Shown: positions 5,154 through 12,632 of the stretch, in pieces
Position numbering within the stretch: the first letter of the stretch is position 1
Layout: every line of letters starts with the position of its first letter
Source: Bacillota bacterium
GTDB taxonomy: Bacteria; Bacillota; Clostridia; Acetivibrionales; DSM-2933
Assembly: GCA_030705945.1 (NCBI GenBank)
Contig: JAUZPS010000075.1
Span: forward strand, 1 to 12,695
DNA length: 12,695 nucleotides
Direction: 5' to 3'
Program-made: the position numbers and the translations under genes
The notes under the pieces: model-generated
What the model saw: only the letters and a program-made list of their open reading frames with translations
Told to the model about the DNA's origin: nothing
Databases searched by the model: none

Positions 5154-7634
5154 TTAATCTGTTACAAAAACTAAAGCATATTCACTAGCTTTTTGCTTTG
5201 AAGCTGTATTCTTATTATTGCTTACAGGCTTAGCTAAAATATAGTAAGTACCTGGATTTAATTCTGTGGTAATATTCTGTGTATTGTAGTCAGTCTCTGT
5301 TTTATTCACGCTTTTTGTTATTTCATTGCCATTCTGATCCAGCAAGGATATGCTTAAATCTTCAGTAGAATCCGTGGACATAAACGATGCTTCGCTTAAA
5401 CCGACTATTATGACCTTAGTCTTGCTTGCGAGGGTAAATTTATAATAATCCACATCTTTACTGTCCTTAAAATCTCCTCCTAACATGTGGTCTGGAGCAA
5501 AAATATTGGCAGTATCCATAGCATTATTGGGCTCTGCTTCCTCTAAATCGCTGTCTTCGCTGCTGACAGCATAGATTGGCATTATAGATGAAGAAGGAAA
5601 TAACTTCTTAACGCTGTTAATTGGCACTGCAAAATTTAAGTTCTGGGAATCGGAAATGGTCATAGCTGTAATTCCTATAACTTCACCATACTCATTAAAT
5701 AACGGACCACCGCTGTTTCCGGGTGAAATGGCGGCGCTTGTCTGGATATACCTTACCCCGAACATATCTCTGAGACCGCTGACTATACCTGTTGAAACTG
5801 AGTTTTGCAGCTCCAATGGATTACCGATGGCAACCACATCCTCAGCAAGTTCAACTTTGTCAGAATCTCCAAGCCTCACAACAGGTAAATTGGAAGTATT
5901 CTTAAGCTTAAGAATTGCAATATCCTTAACAACATTATAGTTTAACACATAATCAACGTCATAGGTTGTGGAGGCGTTTACACTGCATTTGATTATTGAT
6001 GCGTCCTTTATCACATGGTAGTTTGTAACGACTATACCGCTTGGTTCTATATTGAAGCCTGTTCCGGATGCTATTGGCTGATCGTCTTCGTCAAAAGTTT
6101 TTATGAGTAAAATGGCGTCAGTATTCTTTGCAATGTCCTTTGGAGTCATAGTATTTTCAGGCCTCGGGATAGCAGTAACTGTTATGGGCATAGGAGTGGG
6201 GGAGGTGGAGCCTGGTATGTATGTCAACATATCCTGGAATAGTCCGTCCTTATCCATTTTTTGCTTAATTGATCCATCAGTCTTTATTCTGTATTCTTTA
6301 GTATTGTATTTTGTTAGCTTGGATGAATCGGTAGAGTCTTGAGAATCATTTGTTCCATCAGAGTTTTCGTTTTCTGAGTCGGCGGAATCAATTGAATCGA
6401 TAAGTTTGGAATAAACTGTAAAATAAATCCAGTCTCCGGAAATATTCAGGTTTCCTTTAACACCGTTTCCAACTTTCTTCTTCTCGCTTCCATCTTCCTT
6501 CATTCTTAACAAGTTGCCGTCAAAGTCGTTGAAATATAACCAGCCATCCTGGTAATTTAAAGAATCTACTGTAATATCAGCAACCTTCTTTTTAGATTCG
6601 CCATCTGTACTAATTTCGTAAATTTCTTTGCCTTCATCATTATTTATGCTGAAAAATAACTCATCCTTTGTCTTGTTGAGATTTATGTTTCCTGTTATTT
6701 CTTCGCATAAAACAGATTCATCCTTACCGTTTGTACGCATTTTACCAAGATTTCCGTCACTCTCATAATAAATCCAACCATTGCTAACTACAATGTCAGA
6801 GACAGATTCATCACTGATTTTCTGGCGTCCGTTCCCATCTAGTCTTATTTTGTATGGCTTATCATAATCACTTTCGTTTACATAATAGATCCAGTCATCT
6901 ACAATGTTTACATAGGATACCTTGTCGGATGTAACCTTTGTAAATGAATTTCCGTTTGTCTTCATTTTATAGAGTCTGCTTTGCTCATCTTTGACTGGAT
7001 ATTGGTCAGAGTTTGCAAAATAAATCCAATCTCCAACAATGTTTATAAATGATATGTAGTTATTGTTTATTTTAATCTTTTCTTGGCTGCCGTTTTTAAT
7101 TTTGAACGTTCCTAGGTTGTAGAAAGAAACGTAATCATAGCCGTCATTTGAGCAAACAAATCCTCCATTAGTAATGTTGCCTGATGAATTGTAGAGCTTT
7201 TCAACAAAGTTTTCAGTCGTTATTTTAATCGTTCTTGAGGCATTGTCCCAATTGACATCGGCTCCGAAGGATTCCCCAATGAAACGGAGCGGAACTAAGG
7301 TTTTACCTTTAATTATTTTTGGCTCAACATCCATTATTACAGGAGCGCCGTCAATAAGGGCTGTTTTATCTCCGAGCTTAAGCTTTATTATCTTACCATT
7401 TCTTGTGGCTGTTATGGATTTTGTCTTGCCATCCCATTCTACATAAGCGTCAAGGCTCTCGAATATATCCCTCATGGGTACTAATGTCCTGCCTGATTGG
7501 ACAACAGGCTCAGAATCCATGGTAAGAGGTTCTCCTCTGACTATCACCTTGATTTTCGCAGGAGCCGCATAAGCGTTGACGCCTGCGAGGATGAGTATTG
7601 CTAATACTGCAAGTATCCCTAGTTTTTTTGTCAT
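5154..7634 (-). CDS. Secreted multidomain HtrA-like serine protease with stalk, beta-repeat and PPC domains
   Basis: The 826-residue protein starts with a signal peptide probably cleaved after AYA at residue 23. A copper-amine-oxidase-N-like stalk domain covers about 26-142, with paired GRTLVPMRDIFESL and GKTLVPLRFIGESF motifs. Residues 150-470 hold about six or seven repeats of the type (G/D)-W-I/L-Y-F/Y followed by a YK-M-TNG-like strand, resembling DUF5050 beta-propeller repeats and interrupted by a Ser/Asp-rich stretch (about 412-440). After a Pro/Thr linker comes a trypsin-like DegP/HtrA domain at about 500-685, with the full triad: H540 in NYHVI, D571 in KDIAIL and S641 in GNSGGP. No PDZ domain is visible; instead the protein ends with a PPC-like domain from about 697 (EEAEPNNAMDTA). 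The ATG at 7634 is preferred over an in-frame TTG at 7646 because GAGGTG lies just upstream of it. It likely acts outside the cell. Confidence 0.9.
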   Translation of the reverse strand: MTKKLGILAVLAILILAGVNAYAAPAKIKVIVRGEPLTMDSEPVVQSGRTLVPMRDIFESLDAYVEWDGKTKSITATRNGKIIKLKLGDKTALIDGAPVIMDVEPKIIKGKTLVPLRFIGESFGADVNWDNASRTIKITTENFVEKLYNSSGNITNGGFVCSNDGYDYVSFYNLGTFKIKNGSQEKIKINNNYISFINIVGDWIYFANSDQYPVKDEQSRLYKMKTNGNSFTKVTSDKVSYVNIVDDWIYYVNESDYDKPYKIRLDGNGRQKISDESVSDIVVSNGWIYYESDGNLGKMRTNGKDESVLCEEITGNINLNKTKDELFFSINNDEGKEIYEISTDGESKKKVADITVDSLNYQDGWLYFNDFDGNLLRMKEDGSEKKKVGNGVKGNLNISGDWIYFTVYSKLIDSIDSADSENENSDGTNDSQDSTDSSKLTKYNTKEYRIKTDGSIKQKMDKDGLFQDMLTYIPGSTSPTPMPITVTAIPRPENTMTPKDIAKNTDAILLIKTFDEDDQPIASGTGFNIEPSGIVVTNYHVIKDASIIKCSVNASTTYDVDYVLNYNVVKDIAILKLKNTSNLPVVRLGDSDKVELAEDVVAIGNPLELQNSVSTGIVSGLRDMFGVRYIQTSAAISPGNSGGPLFNEYGEVIGITAMTISDSQNLNFAVPINSVKKLFPSSSIMPIYAVSSEDSDLEEAEPNNAMDTANIFAPDHMLGGDFKDSKDVDYYKFTLASKTKVIIVGLSEASFMSTDSTEDLSISLLDQNGNEITKSVNKTETDYNTQNITTELNPGTYYILAKPVSNNKNTASKQKASEYALVFVTD

Positions 7635-7718
7635 TTTGCACCTCAAAATTTCATTATAATTTGTAGCGTTATTCCTGTTTTCTATATGTTTAAGGAATGC
7701 GCTTGGATATTTGGCGTA

Positions 7719-9428
7719 TTACTCTACATAAATATCTTTTAGGTTGATTTTAACCTTATCTTTAAATGCATTAATTGCATCATCTTTGCTTTTAATTTTT
7801 CCATTTAAATATGATCTCATAACATCATCATATGCATTTTCAATTGTGTCATCATATTTTGTGCTAAGTTTTCCATTAATTTTTTCTGCAATGGAACCAA
7901 ATATTTTAGCGTTATTTTGCCCTGTAATTGATGAGGTGTAGCTCGAGCCTGATGAAAACTCCATTATGACATCTTTATTATTAGGTAGATCCTGGTTATC
8001 TATGGACCATTGCTTTAAATGCGCTTTATCGGATGTAAAGAACTTCACAAAACCAAAGGCTGTTTGTTTATTTGAGCTTTTAGCGTAAATACCCATCCAT
8101 GATCCGCCCCAGTAATTTGCGTATACAGGATTTGCAAGAGCCCATCTGCCGCCATTAGCAGCCTTATTGTCATTAGAACCTATTATCCATGGAACGCCCC
8201 AGGAAGGTATTGCCCAGCATAGGGCTTTATTATCGGCAGCAATAGCTGAAGACCAACCAGGTGACCATTGATCTAAAGCAGATTCATATCCATTAGCCCT
8301 GAGTGTCTTTGCCATATCAAAAAAATCAAGCATTTTTTGGTCAATTTTTAATTTGTTACCAACTACCCAGCCAGAACTACGTCCTCCCAAATATGTCCTG
8401 AAAAGTTCTTCCCAGGTAGGGAACAGGGCAACAGTACCTCCACTTTTACTTTTTAAAGCGCTTGCGGTTTTAAGTATATTTTCAGGAGTAGAAAGCATCT
8501 GTGATATTTTTAGAGGATCGCTTGTTCCTAAATATTTCAACGCAAGTCCCTTTTTATAACCGAAGGATACAGGAGCTATCTGATGACTTAATGCTCTGAG
8601 CTTTCCGTTTTGATCAGTTCCGACATCAAGAGCAAATTGATACATATTACTTTTTATGTCCTTGGCTTTTGTTGTGAGATCGTCAAAACAATCAGGCGCA
8701 TCAACGAATCTTTTTACAAAAGCGGATTCAGCGGTGAATACGTCAGGAGCTCCAGAGCCAGCTCTAATTGCTGATGTAAGTTTGTTTTGATATTGTTGAT
8801 CTTTATCTGGTATTATTGATAAGTTAACTCTTACATTGGGATATCTTTTATTAAACGCATTTACCATATTTGGTCCTTCATCTTTATTAAAGTGCCAGAA
8901 AGTTATGGAACCTTTAGTGGCAGTATTAATTGAATTTGATGCTTCTTCCGGATCTTTAAGATCAGTTGCCGCTATGTATTTGCTGTCTTCAGAAGGATCA
9001 ATTTTATCGCTCAATAAAACGACAGTGCTGGAAGAATTATTCCAGTAAACACGCACTCCAAAGTTTTCTGCTACAAATCTTGTTGGAACAAAGGTTCTGC
9101 TGTCTCGAATCTGTGGTCTTGAGTCCAGCGCAACGATTTCGCCGTTGATGGTTGCAGTATTGCTGTCAATTGTTAATATGATATTCGTGTCGCCTTTTGT
9201 ACCTGTAACTGTTTGGGAGGCTTCATCCCAGTTAACGGAAGCTCCAAGGGCTTCAAATATCGCCCTGAAAGGGACCATCGTTCTTCCGTTGTCTATAAAG
9301 GGTTGAGCGTCGAAGTTTAATGCGGTTCCATCTAAAACCACCGTTATTTTCTGCTGCGCCCAAGAGGTTGGAATTACGGAGCTAAAGACTAAAACTAAGG
9401 CTAATACAAGTAAAATTAATTTTTTCAT
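7719..9428 (-). CDS. Stalk domain fused to an ABC-type extracellular solute-binding domain
   Basis: The 569-residue protein has a signal peptide ending at SWA (residue 24), with no lipobox cysteine. A copper-amine-oxidase-N-like domain spans about 27-140 and contains GRTMVPFRAIFEALGASV and SRTFVPTRFVAENFGV. Residues 171-569 form a family 1 solute-binding protein, opening with GSITFWHFNKDEG and showing GSGAPDVFTAE, a Trp-rich ligand-facing middle (WSPGWSS, WGVPWIIG, YWGGSWMG) and a typical helical C-terminus. Sugar or oligosaccharide binding is the likely role by family. Gram-positive binding proteins are normally lipoproteins next to permease genes; this one has neither a lipobox nor transporter genes nearby, so it may work as a wall-retained sensor, scavenger or adhesin. 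The start at MKKLILL is chosen because AAAGGA precedes that ATG by 7 bases; an in-frame TTG at 9476 lacks support. The next gene downstream, 84 bases on, shares the stalk domain. Confidence 0.9.
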   Translation of the reverse strand: MKKLILLVLALVLVFSSVIPTSWAQQKITVVLDGTALNFDAQPFIDNGRTMVPFRAIFEALGASVNWDEASQTVTGTKGDTNIILTIDSNTATINGEIVALDSRPQIRDSRTFVPTRFVAENFGVRVYWNNSSSTVVLLSDKIDPSEDSKYIAATDLKDPEEASNSINTATKGSITFWHFNKDEGPNMVNAFNKRYPNVRVNLSIIPDKDQQYQNKLTSAIRAGSGAPDVFTAESAFVKRFVDAPDCFDDLTTKAKDIKSNMYQFALDVGTDQNGKLRALSHQIAPVSFGYKKGLALKYLGTSDPLKISQMLSTPENILKTASALKSKSGGTVALFPTWEELFRTYLGGRSSGWVVGNKLKIDQKMLDFFDMAKTLRANGYESALDQWSPGWSSAIAADNKALCWAIPSWGVPWIIGSNDNKAANGGRWALANPVYANYWGGSWMGIYAKSSNKQTAFGFVKFFTSDKAHLKQWSIDNQDLPNNKDVIMEFSSGSSYTSSITGQNNAKIFGSIAEKINGKLSTKYDDTIENAYDDVMRSYLNGKIKSKDDAINAFKDKVKINLKDIYVE

Positions 9429-9557
9429 AACAAAATCCTTTCTTTTTATCAAATATATATATCCAATATTATTCAAACAAAGTAATTTTTAATAATATCG
9501 ACATATTCATTGGTTAAGTTTCTATCTATTTTTCAGCTATTAACAAAACATGTTTAG

Positions 9558-9586
9558 ATTTTACCACTATATATAGACAGAGACAA
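9558..9586 (-). promoter_or_regulatory. Candidate promoter of the three-gene run
   Basis: On the minus strand, TTGTCT (9581-9586) and TAAAAT (9558-9563) are spaced 17 bases apart, with 4/6 and 5/6 matches to the sigma-A consensus. The leader would be about 120 bases. A second, weaker pair lies nearer the gene. The rest of the leader is AT-rich with no recognised regulatory element. Confidence 0.4.
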
Positions 9587-9610
9587 TAAATTATTGATTA
9601 TATTGAAATA

Positions 9611-9692
9611 ATTAAGGGTGTTTCAAAAAATTCCTTGTTCAAGTTTTGTATGATGAAAACCCATTATATCAAGTTATTGAAACTCCCTTAAT
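9611..9692 (-). repeat. Family A dispersed repeat, copy A4 (short form, clean inverted ends)
   Basis: This 82-bp element has ATTAAGGGTGTTTCAA at one end and TTGAAACTCCCTTAAT at the other. The inverted ends match at 15 of 16 positions. TA (within TTAA) borders both ends, as expected for an element that duplicates TA on insertion. The core matches copies A1, A2 and A5, but the outer extension of the long form is absent. Confidence 0.8.
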
Positions 9693-9726
9693 AAAAATTT
9701 GTTTAGAGTATTTTCAATAGAAATCG

Positions 9727-9756
9727 AAAAGGGGACGCAGCATTTAGCTTGTCCCC
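9727..9756 (-). terminator. Rho-independent terminator of the lipoprotein gene
   Basis: On the minus strand GGGGAC pairs with GTCCCC, with AAGC / GC pairs and an about 5-base loop inside, followed by TTTTCGATTTC. It lies about 55 bases past the stop codon of the lipoprotein gene. Confidence 0.75.
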
Positions 9757-9811
9757 ATAACTCTTTACATAAATATTTTTTTGATATTTAGATATATTTG
9801 TTAATTTTAAG

Positions 9812-10729
9812 TTATTTTTTTGTGTCATTATTAGGAATTTCTGTAGAGTAAATATTTCTTACCTTTGAACCTTCAACTCTGTAGAACTCGATTGTTGAGG
9901 AGGTAAGTGATTTGCCTTCCACAACTATTTCCATATTGCCGTCATTATCTACATCAAGGAATAACGGCGCGAAATAGATGTATTCTTTAGCCGGCTTATT
10001 TTTTGTATATTGATCACGGACCACAATATTCTGTTCTTTACCGTCAACTGTTTTATTCAATACAACCATTGAGTAGGTTCCCTTACCGTCTTTACCGCCG
10101 GAGGAGAACCAGTTTGCTGTATTATAATCATATGCGGAAACTATCTGTTCTTTTGTTCCATCGCCGTCTAAGTCGATAACCGCGGATTTTTTTATTGAAA
10201 TATTGCTGTCAGGCAGAGCGTTTTTATCAAGAACTTCCTTTACCATTTTACCATAGTTAATGAGATTGCCTGTAGCAGCTTCAGGTTTTCTGGGTAAAGC
10301 GTTCCATGGACCGCTTATACCAAGCTGGTAAATAAATACTCTTGCGCTAAGTTCATCTTTATTGGAATATGGAAAGTCCTGAGTAATATCGAGGGTCTTG
10401 TCGGCTTTATATTTAGGCTTGATTCCAGTTCCAAGTACTGAGTCAAAGGAGTAAAATGTAAAAACTTCATCTCCTTTAATAATCTTTTGAGAATCTGCCG
10501 CGTTAGTCCATGTATTATTTTTATTGAAAGTACCAAGTACATTACTTCTGTTTACAACAATCGAATAATCACTTTGAGGTTTTTTAATGCTTAATGGATC
10601 AATTGGAGTTGCGGTTGGAGCAGCAATCGTTGGCGTATCTTGGACAGAACCATTGTTACCTGAGCTGCAAGAGGTAGTGACACCTGTTAAAACTACAAGC
10701 AGAGATACTAAAAGTAAAGCTTTTTTCAT
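9812..10729 (-). CDS. Putative lipoprotein with two Asp-rich calcium-loop-like motifs
   Basis: The 305-residue protein has a basic and hydrophobic N-terminus ending in GVTTSC, so Cys21 is a plausible though imperfect lipobox. A Ser/Asn/Thr/Pro-rich spacer to about residue 45 would tether it to the membrane. Two motifs, DLDGDGTKE (186-194) and DVDNDGNMEI (259-268), resemble the calcium-binding loops of FG-GAP/VCBS beta-propeller repeats, but only two such blades are visible. The first half (about 53-180) is not recognised. A ligand or partner cannot be named. AGGAGG lies 9 bases before the ATG. The gene has its own terminator and is separated from cca by a family B repeat. Whether transcription also reaches it from cca is open, since no terminator is seen after cca. 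Confidence 0.8.
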   Translation of the reverse strand: MKKALLLVSLLVVLTGVTTSCSSGNNGSVQDTPTIAAPTATPIDPLSIKKPQSDYSIVVNRSNVLGTFNKNNTWTNAADSQKIIKGDEVFTFYSFDSVLGTGIKPKYKADKTLDITQDFPYSNKDELSARVFIYQLGISGPWNALPRKPEAATGNLINYGKMVKEVLDKNALPDSNISIKKSAVIDLDGDGTKEQIVSAYDYNTANWFSSGGKDGKGTYSMVVLNKTVDGKEQNIVVRDQYTKNKPAKEYIYFAPLFLDVDNDGNMEIVVEGKSLTSSTIEFYRVEGSKVRNIYSTEIPNNDTKK

Positions 10730-10800
10730 TTGAGTTTGCCTCCTGTTATATTGTTATAAGTTGTTAAACTAATTCGCAATATGTACCTATTAGAATTTAT

Positions 10801-10865
10801 TATATAAGTTACGAAAAAGATTTTACATTAAAAATGGATGTAAAATCTTTATTGCAAAATATATA
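10801..10865 (+). repeat. Family B repeat, internally deleted copy B3
   Basis: This 65-bp element starts TATATAAGTTACGAAAAAGA and ends CTTTATTGCAAAATATATA. Its halves form a near-complete palindrome: AAAGATTTTACAT and ATGTAAAATCTTT pair perfectly around a 9-base centre, and the outer ends pair imperfectly. It corresponds to the two termini of B2 joined together, with the about 85-bp middle missing. The TATATA end supplies a TATAAT on the minus strand (10799-10804) facing the lipoprotein gene. Confidence 0.75.
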
Positions 10866-10869
10866 GTAA

Positions 10870-10878
10870 ATTATAACA
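10870..10878 (-). promoter_or_regulatory. Candidate extended -10 element for the lipoprotein gene
   Basis: The minus strand reads TGTTATAAT, an extended -10 box, with no good -35. Transcription from here would carry the B3 hairpin in a leader of about 130 bases. The match is weak in AT-rich DNA. Confidence 0.25.
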
Positions 10879-10995
10879 AAATTTGACAATATTTTTTGCA
10901 AACTAGGCTAACATTAAAATTATATACCTAATAAGAGCGCTTTACAATCCTTTATAAGCTAATTCTAAAAAAAACAATTAATGTAAAAGGGTGTG

Positions 10996-12336
10996 TTAAT
11001 CTAAAAATTCAGACTTTACAATTTCGGTTAAAGCTTTGGTTGTGTTGATATCCGGGTTTTCAATAACCCTTTCTAAAAGATTGTTTAAAATTAATCCCAC
11101 AGCCTTACCTTGTTTAATTCCAAGGTTGATTATATCGTTACCGTTTATAGCGAGGTCTTTCAAACGCGCGCATTGATGCGTTTGGTGAATAATAAAGAAG
11201 GTTTCCCTGATCTTTTCTATAATATTTAATCTTTCTTCAAGAAATACTTTATTTTGAGCTTTTGCATCAGCTTCCTTTACTTTTAGCAACATCAGAAAAA
11301 CTTCATCAGACATTTTGTTGAGCGCTTTTTTTACAGATTTATTGTTTGGAACAAGTAGAATATCATGATATTCTATCAATGTCAAAATCGTATCGATTGA
11401 CTTATTGTCAAATTTAAGCCTCTTTAATATTTCTGAGGAAAGTTCAACGCTAATTTTAGGGTGTCCGTAAAAATGATCCACCCCAGCTGAATCGGTGGTC
11501 TTTGACTCAGGTTTTCCAATATCGTGAAGAAGCATAGTCCAACGAAGGATTTTGTCGCTTTCAATATGTTTAACAGAAGATATTATATGTTCTGCAACAT
11601 TAAAAACATGATATGGGTTGTTTTGTTCTACACCGATACAATTATAAAATTCAGGTAAAATAATACCAATAAGCTTTGAGTCATTTAAAAGCATTAGTTT
11701 AGAAGGGTTTGGCGAGATTAATGTTTTTGTAATTTCGTCCCTTATTCTCTCTAAGCTTATATTTTTAATGAGCTTGCAATTATTTATAATCGCTTTAAAA
11801 GTACAAGGCTCAATATGGAAGTTTAACTGAGCGCAAAAGCGGATAGCCCTAAGCATCCTGAGGGCGTCTTCCTTAAACCTTTCATCAGGGTTTCTTACTG
11901 CGCGAATAATTTTTCCTTCAAGATCTTCCTTACCTCCCCAAAAATCAATCAATCCCTCGGTTGGGTGATATGCAAGAGCATTGACAGTAAAATCTCTTCT
12001 GCCAAGGTCTTCTTTTATTGAGCTGGTGAATTCTACTTTATCAGGCCTTCTGTTGTCGGTATATTCTCCATCAATCCTATAAGTTGTAATTTCAAAGTTC
12101 TCATTATTCATTACAACTGTGACAGTGCCGTGTTTTAAACCTGTATCGATCGTCTTTTTGAAAAGAGCTTTTGTTTCAAGGGGAAGGGCGTTAGTTGTTA
12201 TGTCCCAGTCTTTTGGTTTTGAACCTAATAAGCTGTCTCTTACGCAGCCTCCGACGACAAAAGCTTCATATCCGTTACTGTTCAATTTATTTAAAATATA
12301 TTTTACTTCATCAGGCAATTTAAGTTCTTTCATCAT
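10996..12336 (-). CDS. cca: CCA-adding tRNA nucleotidyltransferase with HD domain
   Basis: The 446-residue enzyme of the class II nucleotidyltransferase family adds or repairs the 3' CCA end of tRNA. Visible motifs are VVGGCVRDSLLG at about 27-38, the metal-binding pair D43-W-D45, the RRD triad at 113-115 in GRRDFTVNALAY, and EDALR at 156-160, which selects the incoming nucleotide. The head is followed by an RNA-binding helical region and an HD domain with LLHDIGKPE (H271, D272), a phosphohydrolase-type module found in many bacterial members. CCA-adding and A-adding members are hard to tell apart by motif, so CCA addition is inferred from a single complete gene in a Firmicute. The ATG at 12336 is chosen because AGGAT sits 7 bases upstream; an in-frame GTG at 12351 would place that site inside the gene. 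No terminator was found downstream. Confidence 0.95.
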   Translation of the reverse strand: MMKELKLPDEVKYILNKLNSNGYEAFVVGGCVRDSLLGSKPKDWDITTNALPLETKALFKKTIDTGLKHGTVTVVMNNENFEITTYRIDGEYTDNRRPDKVEFTSSIKEDLGRRDFTVNALAYHPTEGLIDFWGGKEDLEGKIIRAVRNPDERFKEDALRMLRAIRFCAQLNFHIEPCTFKAIINNCKLIKNISLERIRDEITKTLISPNPSKLMLLNDSKLIGIILPEFYNCIGVEQNNPYHVFNVAEHIISSVKHIESDKILRWTMLLHDIGKPESKTTDSAGVDHFYGHPKISVELSSEILKRLKFDNKSIDTILTLIEYHDILLVPNNKSVKKALNKMSDEVFLMLLKVKEADAKAQNKVFLEERLNIIEKIRETFFIIHQTHQCARLKDLAINGNDIINLGIKQGKAVGLILNNLLERVIENPDINTTKALTEIVKSEFLD

Positions 12337-12399
12337 GTTATCTATCCTCACAATATTTACATTTGGCTTCTTACTGGTAAACCCTTTAGATGTAAAAAT

Positions 12400-12408
12400 A
12401 TTATAGCA
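12400..12408 (-). promoter_or_regulatory. Candidate extended -10 promoter of cca
   Basis: The minus strand reads TGCTATAAT, a perfect -10 with the TGN extension. It is about 60 bases before the cca start. No good -35 is present, which is common for extended -10 promoters. Confidence 0.5.
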
Positions 12409-12456
12409 TGATTGAAGCCGAAATATAATACGTGTCAGTTAAAACCTATGAATCAA

Positions 12457-12558
12457 TAAGGTAGTATCAAAAAAACTTAGCAACTGGTCGTTTCAAAATC
12501 TTGATATAATGGGTTTTCGTCATATAAACTTGAACAAAGAATTTTTTGAAACAACCTA
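12457..12558 (+). repeat. Family A dispersed repeat, copy A5 (long form)
   Basis: It begins TAAGGTAGTATCAAAAAAAC and ends TTTTTTGAAACAACCTA. It is collinear with A1 at 137-237 with few differences and is TA-bordered at both ends. It lies upstream of the cca promoter and directly abuts the terminator at 12559. Confidence 0.8.
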
Positions 12559-12588
12559 AAAAGAGAAGCGGTTATGCGCTTCTCTTTT
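12559..12588. terminator. Perfect 12-bp-stem bidirectional terminator
   Basis: AAAAGAGAAGCG pairs with CGCTTCTCTTTT around the loop GTTATG. T-runs occur on both strands. It probably ends a minus-strand gene lying to the right of the window, since no plus-strand gene precedes it. Confidence 0.75.
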
Positions 12589-12632
12589 CAATGATAAGCA
12601 GTACAAAAAGAAAACTTGTATATTTGTAATAG

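Noticed and set aside
7635..7646. Upstream TTG start for the protease gene
   Set aside because: It would put the GAGGTG ribosome binding site inside the coding region, whereas the ATG at 7634 is well placed after it. The upstream TTG and GTG starts for cwlJ, the binding-protein fusion and cca were rejected on similar grounds.
12446..12457. TATGAATCAA next to A5 as a family B remnant
   Set aside because: A ten-base match to the interior of B2 without adjoining similarity is too short to support a copy.
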